Source: Nansenia antarctica (taxonomy: Eukaryota; Chordata; Actinopteri; Argentiniformes; Microstomatidae). From it: a DNA stretch of 64,000 bases. Below, piece after piece: positions 54,188-64,000 of this stretch (positions are counted from its first letter, which is position 1; every line of letters begins with the position of its first letter). Under the pieces are notes generated by a model. It saw nothing but the letters and a program-made list of their open reading frames with translations. It made no database searches and was not told the origin of the DNA. Location: the NCBI GenBank assembly GCA_963989245.1, contig OZ022355.1:23026809-23090808 (forward strand), written 5' to 3'. The position numbers and the translations under genes are program-made.

Positions 54188-55590
54188 AGGGGTAGGGGAG
54201 GTTGTGCATGTCCAGGTGTGTGTGTGTGTGGGGGGGGTGACAGGGTTAGGGGAGGTTGTATGCATGTCCAGGGGGGGAGGGGGGGTGGCAGGGTTAGGGG
54301 AGGTTGTATGCATGTCCAGGGGGAGAGGGGGGTGGCAGGGTTAGGGGAGGTTGTATGCATGTCCATGGGGAGAGGGGGGGTGGCAGGGTTAGGGGAGGTT
54401 GTATGCATGTCCAGGGGTGCGGAGGGTGGCAGGGTTAGGGGAGGTTGTATGCATGTCCAGGGGGAGAGGGGGGTGGCAGGGTTAGTGGAGGTTGTATGCA
54501 TGTCCAGGGGGAGAGGGGGGGTGGCAGGGTTAGGGGAGGTTGTATGCATGTCCATGGGGAGAGGGGGGGTGGCAGGGTTAGTGGAGGTTGTATGCATGTC
54601 CAGGGGTGCGGGGGGTGGCAGGGTTAGGGGAGGTTGTAGGCATGTCCAGGGGGGGAGGGGGGGTGGCAGGGTTAGGGGAGGTTGTATGCATGTCCAGGGG
54701 GAGAGGGGGGGTGGCAGGGTTAGGGGAGGTTGTATGCATGTCCAGGGGGGGAGGGGGGGTGGCAGGGTTAGGGGAGGTTGTATGCATGTCCAGGGGGAGA
54801 GGGGGGGTGGCAGGGTTAGGGGAGGTTGTATGCATGTCCAGGGGGGGAGGGGGGGTGGCAGGGTTAGGGGAGGTTGTATGCATGTCCAGGGGTGCGGAGG
54901 GTGGCAGGGTTAGGGGAGGTTGTATGCATGTCCAGGGGGAGAGGGGGGGTGGCAGGGTTAGGGGAGGTTGTATGCATGTCCAGGGGGGGAGGGGGGGTGG
55001 CAGGGTTAGGGGAGGTTGTATGCATGTCCAGGGGGAGAGGGGGGGTGGCAGGGTTAGGGGAGGTTGTATGCATGTCCAGGGGGAGAGGGGGGGTGGCAGG
55101 GTTAGGGGAGGTTGTATGCATGTCCAGGGGGGGAGGGGGGGTGGCAGGGTTAGGGGAGGTTGTATGCATGTCCAGGGGGAGAGGGGGGGTGGCAGGGTTA
55201 GGGGAGGTTGTATGCATGTCCAGGGGGGGAGAGGGGGTGGCAGGGTTAGGGGAGGTTGTATGCATGTCCAGGGGGAGAGGGGGGGTGGCAGGGTTAGGGG
55301 AGGTTGTATGCATGTCCAGGGGGGGAGGGGGGGTGGCAGGGTTAGGGGAGGTTGTATGCATGTCCAGGGGGAGAGGGGGGGTGGCAGGGTTAGGGGAGGT
55401 TGTATGCATGTCCAGGGGGAGAGGGGGGGTGGCAGGGTTAGGGGAGGTTGTATACATGTCCAGGGGGGGAGGGGGGGTGGCAGGGTTAGGGGAGGTTGTA
55501 TGCATGTCCAGGGGGAGAGGGGGGGTGGCAGGGTTAGGGGAGGTTGTATGCATGTCCAGGGGGAGAGGGGGGGTGGCAGGGTTAGGGAGA
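54188..55590. repeat. 47-bp minisatellite, about 30 copies (block B)
   Basis: Same unit and same G-rich variants as 26249-26834, ending at the same gttagggagaacagg boundary. Copy number is about 2.5 times that of block A. Confidence 0.93.
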
Positions 55591-55762
55591 ACAGGTAGGT
55601 TTTGAGGTGGGATTTAAAAGTGGAGAGTGAGGGTGAGTCTCTGAGTGGTGCTCTGGACTGCTCCATATGTGTAACACACCACCGTATAACAGTGTGTTTT
55701 ATCTCACTGCAACCTGCACGGCATGTTTTTTGCACAACCCGACTATTACGTGAACTTGCCAT
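55565..55762 (-). pseudogene. LINE C-terminal fragment adjoining the minisatellite (copy B)
   Basis: Same frame and sequence as 26815-27010, ending TFKSHLKTYLFSLTLPP before running into the array. Confidence 0.55.
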
Positions 55763-56108
55763 AATAATGTTGATTACAGACGTTGATATGCATTCTGCTG
55801 CTACTCCCTAAGCCTATTCTATCATTGTTGATTTGCGTTCTGCTATTGTTGATTGTGTTTTAGATCCTGCTTATTTAATTATTGATGTTGTATTCTGCTG
55901 CCATGCAGAATGAACATAGAACTTTCGTCCCGAAGAATTAAGGTTACATACCTTGGTTCAGAAGACATCGCTGGTTCGTAATCGTGGCGGTTTGCGACCA
56001 ACTTGAGGCGCATTACCGCCACCTACCGGACTGTGTTTGAACGTTAGATTTGACAGGGAAAACTTAAAGATGAAAGAAATAAACGAAATGGGGGGGGGGG
56101 GGGGGGGT

Positions 56109-56386
56109 TTAAATCCTGTCTATCAACCCAGTGTCTTTCAAATACTGTATTAACTGTATATCTGTGCTTTTATATATTCCATAAATTAACTGATGAATCA
56201 TGAAAATAATATCCTCTCTGCAAGATTTCAAAGATCTAATACTAGACAATGCTGCCCAGCTGTCCGAAGCTATTAATGCATTATTTACCCTGTTCCCTAC
56301 CAACCATTCTAATGCTGTCAAAATGTCTAGAAGCTCCACTGTGTATACTGAAAAATGATCGGTGGTTCTTTTTAAAATTCCTGCCT

Positions 56387-56420
<34 letters not shown>

Positions 56421-56560
56421 ATTTATTTTATAAGGCGCCTTTCATGGCACAAGGTCGCCGTACAATATGAGGGAGAAATACTGCAGCTCCTGTCTGAACG
56501 TCTCCTGCTCCTGTCTGTCTGAACGTCCTGTCTCTGGGTCTTTTGACCCATCTGTAAAAA
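56109..56560 (-). pseudogene. RNase H domain fragment with inserted LINE tail (copy B)
   Basis: Contains the same DGSKDPE and ASDSWAALSSIRSLKS parts as block A, split by the same (AAT)n-tailed LINE end. The insertion therefore predates the duplication. Confidence 0.68.
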
Positions 56561-56589
56561 TTAGAGCCTTATCACTATAGTGCAGACCA

Positions 56590-56626
<37 letters not shown>

Positions 56627-56641
56627 TATTATTATTATTAT

Positions 56642-56672
<31 letters not shown>

Positions 56673-57053
56673 GCTTTATTTATATAGCGCTTGTCCTGCA
56701 AACGTTGCAGCTCAAAGTGCTTTAATCATTATATAATCTTTTTTATTTTTTTATTTTTATTTAAAGGCAATATTAAAAGAATGGGTTTTTATAATGATAA
56801 TTTAATTATTTAGTCATTTAAAGGCTATATTAAAAAGATGGGTTTTTAGTCTTGACTTGAACATATTTGCTGAGGTTGCATCCCTAATGTAAACTGGTAG
56901 TGCATTCCACAATCTGGGTGTATAACATGAGAATGCAGCCTCACCAAATCTCTTCTTTATATAGTTCTGTGCTACATTACCAGGATGTGCATATTTGGAC
57001 TTCTTTCGCAGTTCTTGTTGTATAAATCTACTAGTGGATTCACAAATAACCAA
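56590..57053 (-). mobile_element. L2-like LINE 3' end, copy B
   Basis: Identical protein to copy A except Q to E in RFIQQ(Q/E)L. The tail (AAT)n includes an inverted (ATT)n stretch at 56625-56645 not seen in copy A. Confidence 0.85.
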
Positions 57054-57296
57054 GGTGGAATAATTGAATGTGGACCTGCAGGACTATACGGTGAATTATT
57101 ATCTAAGTCATATCGTTTCGCTATTGTATTCCCTATTCATCCAAAACTCACATAAGTCAGTCTTATTATACTCCCCAACAATCTTGTATAATAGGCTTAG
57201 TAGGATGTGAACTATTCTGAGCTTGTAAATGAACCCAGTATGCTGACGTCTCACGAGAAGTCAAGGCCAATTAACGAACCCTCACCCACCTTGTCT

Positions 57297-57371
57297 ACAC
57301 GCGCTCCGCCGCTACGCACACGCGCTCCGCCGCTACGTACACGCGCATCGCCGCTACGTACACGCGCATCG
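57297..57371. repeat. 21-bp tandem repeat, about 3.5 copies (copy B)
   Basis: Same unit as 28449-28545, with one copy fewer. Confidence 0.85.
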
Positions 57372-57533
57372 CGAAAGAATCCATCCCGTCTCCTCAAACG
57401 ATCCCTCAAAGTCAAATCATTAAACTTGCTTTTAATCTTTAACTATTTTCATTGTTGTTTTTACTGACTGTGCTTTTGTTTGACTTGTTATGGATCTATT
57501 TTCTCTCGTGGAGTGTAGTGTGTCTGAGTACTG

Positions 57534-57535
<2 letters not shown>

Positions 57536-57574
<39 letters not shown>

Positions 57575-57800
57575 GTTTTATTTGTATAGCGCTTGTCCTG
57601 CAAACGTTGCAGCTCAAAGTTCTCCAATCAAATAACCATCATTTTATTATTTAGTAATTTAAAGGCAATATTAAAAAGATGCGTTTTTAGTCTTGACTTG
57701 AACATATGTGCTGAGGTTGCATCCCTAATGTAAACTGGCAGTGCATTCCACAATCTGGGTGCATAAAATGAGAATGCAGCCTCACCAAATCTCTTCTTTT
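57536..57800 (-). mobile_element. Third L2-like LINE 3' end
   Basis: (AAT)n then cgttttatttgtatagcgct, caaacgttgcagctcaaagt and the minus-strand C-terminal coding part, more diverged than copies A and B and lying outside the duplicated block. Confidence 0.8.
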
Positions 57801-57883
57801 GTACATGTGGTACACAGAGAAAACCAGCGCCAGAAGACCTGAGAGCTCTATTGGGCTGATATGCTAGAAAAGAAAAGCGCTAT

Positions 57884-57885
<2 letters not shown>

Positions 57886-57943
<58 letters not shown>
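57886..57943. repeat. (TA)n microsatellite
   Basis: About 27 TA units following tagaaaagaaaagcgctata, a LINE-tail motif. Confidence 0.92.
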
Positions 57944-57948
<5 letters not shown>

Positions 57949-58195
57949 TGTATGATTTATTATTATTATTATTATTATTATTATCTGACATATTAAGGAC
58001 ACATTAGGATTTGACTTGTATACATATGAAGAGACATTCCATGTCGGAATACTATAGCAACAGAGGGGTTATGACGCCGTGGAATCTCCAGACAAAGAGA
58101 TGCTATTCTATCACCATTCTACTAGTTGAGAAGAGAAGAGAAGAGAAGAGAGAATTAAGAGTAGAGAAAGTTTGGAAAGCGTTAAGAACATAATA

Positions 58196-58272
58196 GATAG
58201 AGATAGATAGATAGAGATAGAGATAGTGATAGAGATAGATAGATAGAGATAGAGAGTGATAGAGAGTGATAG
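58196..58272. repeat. (GATA)n-type microsatellite
   Basis: Interrupted gata/gaga repeats directly upstream of the first ATG of the coiled-coil gene. Confidence 0.88.
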
Positions 58273-58281
58273 CGATAGAGA

Positions 58282-58900
58282 ATGTCAGACTCCGACACGG
58301 TATGTTCTACTCTCGTCATTTCTGATAAATACAGAAAGATGTTATATATAGTCATCTAAAGATTATATTGTATGATATTGTAGCGAAAGGGAATCTTCTA
58401 GTGTAACTCGCCCCATGCGGGAGTCGAACCCCGATCTCCCGCATAACCACTACCAAGAGAGTTAACTAGTGATTAGCGCGGCCGTCGGTTATGCGGGAGA
58501 TCGGGGTTCGACTCGACGCTATATAAGTCTGCTATAAGTATTATTATTATTATTATTAAGATATTGGCTTGAATTATGCTGTTGCATGGTGTGCAGATTA
58601 ACACTTGAGTGAAGTTTAATGTATATAAATGAACTGTAGAGATACTTGATGTTCTACAGTGGATACAATGTAGTAATCTGTATAGGACAATCTGCTCTGT
58701 ATACTGCAAGTACATCTAGCTTAGAGTCCTTAGCAACGCTTAGAGTCCTTAGCAACGCTTAGAGTCCTTAGCAACGCTTAGAGTCCTTAGCAACCCTTAG
58801 TCCTTAGCAACGCTTAGAGTCCTTAGCAACGCTTAGAGTCCTTAGCAACGCTTAGAGTCAACTACACCTATATTTATAATATAACCCTGACTAACCACTA

Positions 58901-58960
<60 letters not shown>

Positions 58961-61900
58961 GCCTTGTGAACTGTTTATAGAAATTATAAACGATCTGTTA
59001 AACTGTTGAATAAATACCAGTGTCAATAATACATACAGTATACATGCAGACCCTGGTCTCTGTATTCTGTATGGTTGTAAACTCAGACCCTGGTCTCTGT
59101 ATTCTGTATGGTTGTAAACTCAGACCCTGGTCTCTGTATTCTGTATGGTTGTAAACTCTGTAAACTCAGACCTTGCTCTCAAAGATACTCCCTGCTAAAA
59201 TAAAGGTTACATTAAATCTGGGACTCATTGGAAGTTTTATGTAAAAAAAAGAAGAAGAAAATAATAATAATAATAATAATAATTCTGCACGTATCAATCC
59301 CAGATTGCCCCTTCAAGTCTAATGAGACAGATTCAAACTGCTGCTAGTTTTATCCATGAGCCATTCACATGTTCGTGAGCTTAGAATGATCAGGTTCTAT
59401 CTCCGTTTAGGGCGGTTCAGAGATATTGAGCGTCAAAGTTTTTACATTCCATTATGTTTTGTGAGATGGAACCTTTGTATTTTATTAATTACTAACTCAA
59501 AAATGTCAACATTTTAAAAATAACACCACACAGGCGTTAATAAACACCTAATGGATCAGATTATGTAAAAAACTAAATTTGGTCAAAAATGGAGATAGAA
59601 CCTTTTAATTCTAACGTCACGTGTTCACATGTTCTTATGTTCACATGTTCAAAAAAGAGTGAGGAATCCCGTGATGAATACAGTGAGAAGACCACCATGT
59701 CTCACTCTGACAGTAACACGGTATGTTGTACAGATTAGGCATTAGAGCAATGCATCTTAATGAAGATATTGTCTTGAAGTATGCTGTTGCATGGCGTGTA
59801 GACTGACACTTGAGTGAAGTTTAATGTAAATGAAACTGTAAAGATACTTGATGTTCTAATACAGCTATACAATGTAGTAATGTGTATATGCCTTGTGAAC
59901 TGTTTATAGAAATTGTAAACAATGTGTCAAAGTGTTAATATAATATAATACATACAGTATACATGCATATACATATATAATACATACAGTATACATTTAT
60001 GTACATATATATGCATATTCTTATGTTCACATGTTCTCATGTTCACATGTTCAAACAAGAGTGAGGAAGACAGTGAGGAAGGTGTGATACCAAGGTTGAA
60101 GTTGAAGACAGAAAGCCTGGTGAATCGAATGATGGAACGATATCAAACGATAATACTACCACTGAATCAAAAGATTAAAGATCAGGAGGTAGTGATTTGG
60201 GCGTTACATGAAGAAGTGCTGAAGAGGGATTCAACATTCAACATTCAAGATTTATTTATTGATAGAAGGGACAAGGAAAACCTGGGAAAGGAAGAGCGAC
60301 AGGTGGAGATCCTCCCTGAAAGAGACGCGGAGAACACGGTATGTTCTACTCTCGTCATTTCTGATAAATACAGAAAGATATTATATATAGTAATCTAAAC
60401 ATTATATTGTATGATATGATCACTTTTTTTTAAATAAATGCCGGACGCTGGCGTTGCTTGTTCGCCGCTTCTCCGCCCGAAATCTATAGGTGTAATTGCA
60501 GTATGCAGAGTAGATTGTCCTACAAAGACACTTCGATTTAGTAATCTAAAAACTAATTAGACCCCTAGGCTATACTGTCTTTTATCTATATTTTTTTTGT
60601 TTCTTTTGATTTTACTACTCGATCTTTTCAGTTTGTAAAGCGTCTTTGAGTGGCTAGAAAAGCGCTATATAAGTCTGCTATAAGTATTATTATTATTATG
60701 AAGATATTGGCTTGAATTATGCTGTTGCATGGTGTGCAGATTAACACTTGAGTGAAGTTTAATGTATATAAATGAACTGTAGAGATACTTGATGTTCTAC
60801 AGTGGATACAATGTAGTAATCTGTATACGGTATATGCCTTATGAACTGTTTATAGAAATTATAAACGATCTGTTAAACTGTTGAATAAATACCAGTGTCA
60901 ATAATACATAGCTACAGTATACATGCATACCGTTAAACTGTTCATTTTGACCCAGCATTTGGTAGGGGAAGGCGCTTATTTGCATCAATGATCAATTGCC
61001 TAGCTAATTACCTCATTAACCAATTACCTAACCCCGGGTGTCCTGGGGTTTAGTTTTAATATATATATAGGCTAGTATATATGTATTATGTTACGGTACA
61101 TGTGGGAAAACTAGGGTTAGGGTTAGACATGCCAGCATGTACCAAGTCGACGTAGCACCTAACCCTAACCCTAGTTTTCCCACATGTACCGTAACATACT
61201 GTATATATGTATATATAGTATGGATATCTATGCCCCTCTGCTGGGCCAATCTGCAGAGAGCGTTTCAGTGGGGTGTTCTTGTGCTGAAGCTAGTTTAACG
61301 TTTTGATTGAGGACCTCTATGTGTTTGTTTTTGTCTTGATTGTTTTATAATGTTGTAATTTTGTATTTGTATTCTGTATGGTTGTAAACCCAGACCCTGC
61401 TCTCTGTATTCTGTATGGTTGTAAACTCAGACCCTGGTCTCTGTATTCTGTATGGTTGTAAACCCAGACCCTGGCCTCTGTATTCTGTATGGTTGTAAAC
61501 TCAGACCCTGGTCTCTGTATTCTGTATGGTTGTAAACTCAGACCCTGGTCTCTGTATTCTGTATGGTTGTAAACTCTGTAAACTCAGACCTTGCTCTCAA
61601 AGAGACTCCCTGCTAAAATAAAGGTTACATTAAATCTGGGACTCATTGGAAGTTTTATGTAAAAAAAAGAAGAAAATAATAAAAATAATAATAATAATAA
61701 TTCTGCATGTACCAATCCCAGATTGCCCCTTCAAGTCTAATGAGACAGATTCAATGGTGTGTTATTGTCTGTAAGGACAGGCTGCTGCTAGTTTTATTCA
61801 TGAGCCATTCACATGTTCGTGAGTTTAGAATGATCAGGTTCTATCTCCGTTTAGAATGATCAGGTTCTACCTCCGTTTAGAATGATAAGGTTCTATCTCC

Positions 61901-63817
61901 GTTTAGAATGAGAAGGTTCTATCTCCGTTTAGAATGATCAGGTTCTACCTCCGTTTAGAATGATAAGGTTCTATCTCCGTTTAGAATGATCAGGTTCTAT
62001 CTCCGTTTAGGGCAGTTCAGAGATATTGAGCGTCAAAGTTTTTACATTCCATTATGTTTTGTGAGATGGAACCTTTGTATTTTATTAATTACTAACTCAA
62101 AAATGTCAACATTTTAAAAATAACACCACACAGGCGTTAATAAACACCTAATGGATCAGATTATGTAAAAAACTAAATTTCGTCAAAAATGGAGATAGAA
62201 CCTTTTAATTCTAACGTCACGTGTTCACATGTTCTTATGTTCACATGTTCAAAAAAGAGTGAGGAATCCCGTGATGAATACAGTGAGAAGACCACCATGT
62301 CTCACTCTGACAGTAACACGGTATGTTGTACAGATTAGGCATTAGAGCAATGCATCTTAATGAAGATATTGTCTTGAAGTATGCTGTTGCATGGCGTGTA
62401 GACTGACACTTGAGTGAAGTTTAATGTAAATGAAACTGTAAAGATACTTGATGTTCTATAATACAGCTATACAATGTGGTAATGTGTATATGCCTTGTGA
62501 ACTGTTTATAGAAATTGTAAACAATGTGTCAAAGTGTTAATATAATATAATACATACAGTATACATGCATATACATATATAATACATACAGTATACATGC
62601 ATGTACATATATATGCATATTCTTATGTTCACATGTTCTCATGTTCACATGTTCAAACAAGAGTGAGGAAGACAGTGAGGAAGGTGTGATACCAAGGTTG
62701 AAGTTGAAGACAGAAAGCCTGGTGAATCGAATGATGGAACGATATCCAACGATAATACTATCACTGAATCAAAAGATTAAAGATCAGGAGGTAGTGATTT
62801 GGGCGTTACATGAAGAAGTGCTGAAGAGGAAGAGTGCTGAAGATTCAACATTCAAGATTCAAGATTTATTTATTGATAGAAGGGACAAGGAAAACCTGGG
62901 AAAGGAAGAGCGACAGGTGGAGATCCTCCCTGAAAGAGACGCGGAGAACACGGAGAGGGAGAGAATGCAGAGAGAGGCAGAGCAAGAAATGGAGAGGAAG
63001 AGAAAGGAGGAGGAGGAGGAGGAACGGAAGAGAGAGATCGATAGATTGATAAGAGAAGAAGAACAAATGATAGAGATGGAGAGAGAGGAGGATGGGAAGA
63101 AAGAGATCGATAGATTGATAAGAGAAGAAGAACAAATGATAGAGATGGAGAGAGAGGAGGAAAGGACAAAAGCCGAAAAGCAGGCAGCAATTAGAAAAAG
63201 ACAGATGCAACAAGAAAAGCAAAAACTGTTAGAGAGAGACAGAATGCAGAGAGAGGAGCAAAAAGAAATGGAGAGGAAGAGAAAGGAGGAGGAGGAGGAA
63301 GAAAGGCAGAAAGCTGAAAAGCCTGAAGAGACAGTTAAGAACTCTTGGGAGAGACCGACACAAAAGAGAAGAGAGGGGGGGACCATCCAGGCATGGGGGA
63401 CCATCCAGGCAAGAGCAGAGAGGGGGGGACCATCCAGGGAGAGAGAGTTGCGTTTGAGAGGACGAGAAGACAGAGAAAGGATGTGGAAGAGAAAGAGAGA
63501 GGAGGAAAGGAAGAGAGATATCGTTAGATTAGAACAACAAAAACTAGAAAAAGAAGAACAGTTAGAGAGAGAGAGAATCCAGAAGGAGGAGGGGCAACAG
63601 ATGAAACAGTTGGAAGAGCAGAACAACAGGGCAATGGAGGATGAAAAAAAGAAAACCCCTGAGAAAGAGGGAAATGGAATGGAGGCACAGAAAGACAAGA
63701 GCATCTGGAGAAGAGCCTTCAATTTCATTAATGAGAAGCAGAAGGAGAACAATCTCCAGAGGATTCAGAGGACCTACCAGAGAGAGGAGGAGGAGGGTCA
63801 CAACACCTACATCCAAC
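58282..63817 (+). CDS. Coiled-coil (Glu/Arg/Lys-rich) gene with tandemly duplicated exons
   Basis: Exons, all joined at phase 0: 58282-58299 (MSDSDT), 59658-59720, 60060-60338, 62258-62320, 62662-63817, the last ending in phase 1 at a GTAAGT donor, so the gene continues beyond it. Exons 2 and 4 are copies (SEESRDEYSEKTT...) and exons 3 and 5 begin alike (SEEDSEEGVIPRLKLKT). Exon 3 encodes 93 residues; exon 5 encodes 385 and continues into long charged helices (ERERMQREAEQEMERKRKEE) of single-alpha-helix type. No catalytic domain, signal peptide or membrane segment is visible. Exon 5 has four residues (KSAE) that exon 3 lacks. The protein resembles trichohyalin-type predictions only in composition; the function is unknown. 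An ATG inside exons 2 and 4 gives alternative starts. Confidence 0.55.
58421..58514. repeat. Inverted pair of tRNA-like B-box segments
   Basis: gagtcgaaccccgatctccc (from 58421) and gggagatcggggttcgactc (to 58514) are 27-bp inverted copies around a 40-bp loop. The gttcgactc part is a tRNA B-box-like motif, so this is probably two head-to-head SINE heads. A cloverleaf cannot be completed, so it is not called as a tRNA gene. Confidence 0.7.
58724..58860. repeat. 19-bp tandem repeat, about 7 copies
   Basis: Unit gcttagagtccttagcaac, one copy shortened (cccttagtcc). Confidence 0.9.
58905..58956. repeat. (AT)n microsatellite
   Basis: About 25 AT units. Confidence 0.92.
59044..59170. repeat. 37-bp tandem repeat, 3 copies (unit 1)
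   Basis: Unit cagaccctggtctctgtatt followed by ctgtatggttgtaaact. Confidence 0.9.
60540..60698 (+). mobile_element. L2/CR1-like LINE 3' tail in unit 2
   Basis: gtaaagcgtctttgagtggc, then tagaaaagcgctatataagt and (ATT)n, a standard fish LINE 3' end. Unit 1 retains only the last ~40 bp of it (58515-58558). Confidence 0.7.
61089..61196. repeat. Perfect 38-bp inverted repeat with ggttaggg motifs
   Basis: The left arm 61089-61126 starts tgttacggtacatgtgggaa and ends agggttagggttag. The right arm 61159-61196 is its exact inverse. The loop is 32 bp. TA-rich flanks suggest a MITE core. Confidence 0.85.
61345..61590. repeat. 37-bp tandem repeat, about 6 copies (unit 2)
   Basis: Same unit as 59044-59170 with twice the copies and a few aacccag variants. 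Confidence 0.9.
61824..62010. repeat. 26-bp tandem repeat, 7 copies
   Basis: Unit tttagaatgatcaggttcta followed by tctccg. Unit 1 has a single copy at about 59383-59408. Confidence 0.9.
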
Positions 63818-63862
63818 GTAAGTGTAGTATTTCTACCTTCTGAAATGAATGAATGAATGAAT

Positions 63863-64000
63863 AATAATAACAACTTTTTATTTGTATAGCGCTTTTCCTG
63901 CAAACGTTGCAGCTCAAAGTGCTCCAATCATTATATAATCATCATTTAATTATTTAGTCATTTAAAGGCAATATTAAAAAGATGGGTTTTTAGTCTTGAC
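63863..64000 (-). mobile_element. L2-like LINE 3' end, cut by the window edge
   Basis: (AAT)n, then ctttttatttgtatagcgct, caaacgttgcagctcaaagt, and the start of the C-terminal coding part at the window end. Same family as 27778-28205. Confidence 0.8.

Larger units (their letters stand above)
54184..57371. repeat. Duplicated block, copy B
   Basis: Collinear with 26249-28545 and in the same orientation. Differences include minisatellite length, a poly-G insertion at 56090-56107, different (AAT)n lengths (56392-56419, 56593-56672) and a short duplication (ctgtctgaacgtc) near 56490. Confidence 0.9.
58300..60338. repeat. Tandem duplication unit 1
   Basis: Matches 60339-62946 in order: intron start gtatgttctactctcgtcat, the tattggcttgaattatgctg block, 37-bp repeats, exons 2 and 3. 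The junction at 60338/60339 joins gagaacacg to gtatgttc. Confidence 0.85.
60339..62946. repeat. Tandem duplication unit 2
   Basis: About 570 bp longer than unit 1 because of a LINE tail (60540-60698), the palindrome at 61089-61196 and expansion of the 37-bp and 26-bp repeats. Confidence 0.85.

Noticed and set aside
53930..54913. A 327-codon frame starting in the L1 3' UTR
   Set aside because: It runs from the LINE tail through flanking sequence into the minisatellite and has no domain.
54578..55762. Long open frames on both strands over the 47-bp minisatellite, including one of 394 codons
   Set aside because: They follow the repeat period in several frames at once and have no domain; only the non-repeat end on the minus strand resembles a LINE C-terminus.
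58421..58514. A tRNA gene
   Set aside because: Only the B-box side is tRNA-like; acceptor and anticodon stems cannot be completed.
62859..63752. A 297-codon minus-strand frame rich in Ser, Phe and Leu
   Set aside because: It is the antisense of the Glu/Arg/Lys-rich coiled-coil exon, where purine-rich codons leave the other strand free of stops.

Overview
The window reads as a repeat-packed accessory region of a teleost fish genome. The signs are spliced transposase genes with GT-AG introns, L1-, L2/CR1- and I-type non-LTR retrotransposons with microsatellite tails, several hAT families, a Tc1-like transposase, a KDZ (Kyakuja-Dileera-Zisupton) transposase gene, a Gmr1-type Ty3/gypsy element, a tRNA-derived SINE, and abundant (CA)n, (AAT)n and minisatellite DNA. 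I cannot name the species. There is no bacterial, plasmid or CRISPR content.

Layout. 0-9.1 kb: an L1-clade element split by a 4.56-kb hAT transposon (8-bp target duplication), itself carrying a TA-flanked non-autonomous element; the L1 reading frame then runs in frame into a second, 5'-truncated hAT transposase. 9.1-12.2 kb: an LTR-like piece and nested MITEs. 12.3-22.7 kb: a 16-coding-exon KDZ transposase-type gene whose splice phases all agree over 906 codons and which has one in-frame TAG. One of its introns carries a separate element with a small minus-strand spliced gene and a U6 snRNA/LINE chimeric pseudogene. 22.9-28.6 kb: MITEs, LINE ends and copy A of a duplicated block headed by a 47-bp minisatellite. 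28.7-29.7 kb: what looks like the last exon and 3' UTR of an unrecognised host gene. 30-32 kb: a piggyBac-like (TTAA) element. 32-41.2 kb: a 31-bp minisatellite that received a LINE, a hAT MITE and a full-length Gmr1-type LTR retrotransposon with LTRs that look identical and an intact 1566-residue ORF. 41.2-49.6 kb: hAT, LINE and Tc1 remnants, a 1.5-kb 40-bp-unit satellite, and a decayed TTF/ZMYM1-like hAT gene interrupted by a SINE. 49.7-54.2 kb: nested elements, including an LTR-like insert holding both an intron-containing and a precisely spliced version of the same exons, and an L1 3' end with a 16-bp target duplication. 54.2-57.4 kb: copy B of the duplicated block. 58.2-63.8 kb: a coiled-coil gene with a tandem exon duplication whose breakpoint created an in-phase splice donor.

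The genes do not form a pathway. The organising logic is layered insertion: target duplications and interrupted frames give the relative order of many events. The strongest leads are the KDZ gene, the young Gmr1 element, the tandem exon duplication, the spliced/unspliced LTR pair and the U6-LINE chimera. All alignments here were made by eye; family names rest on motifs and need database confirmation.
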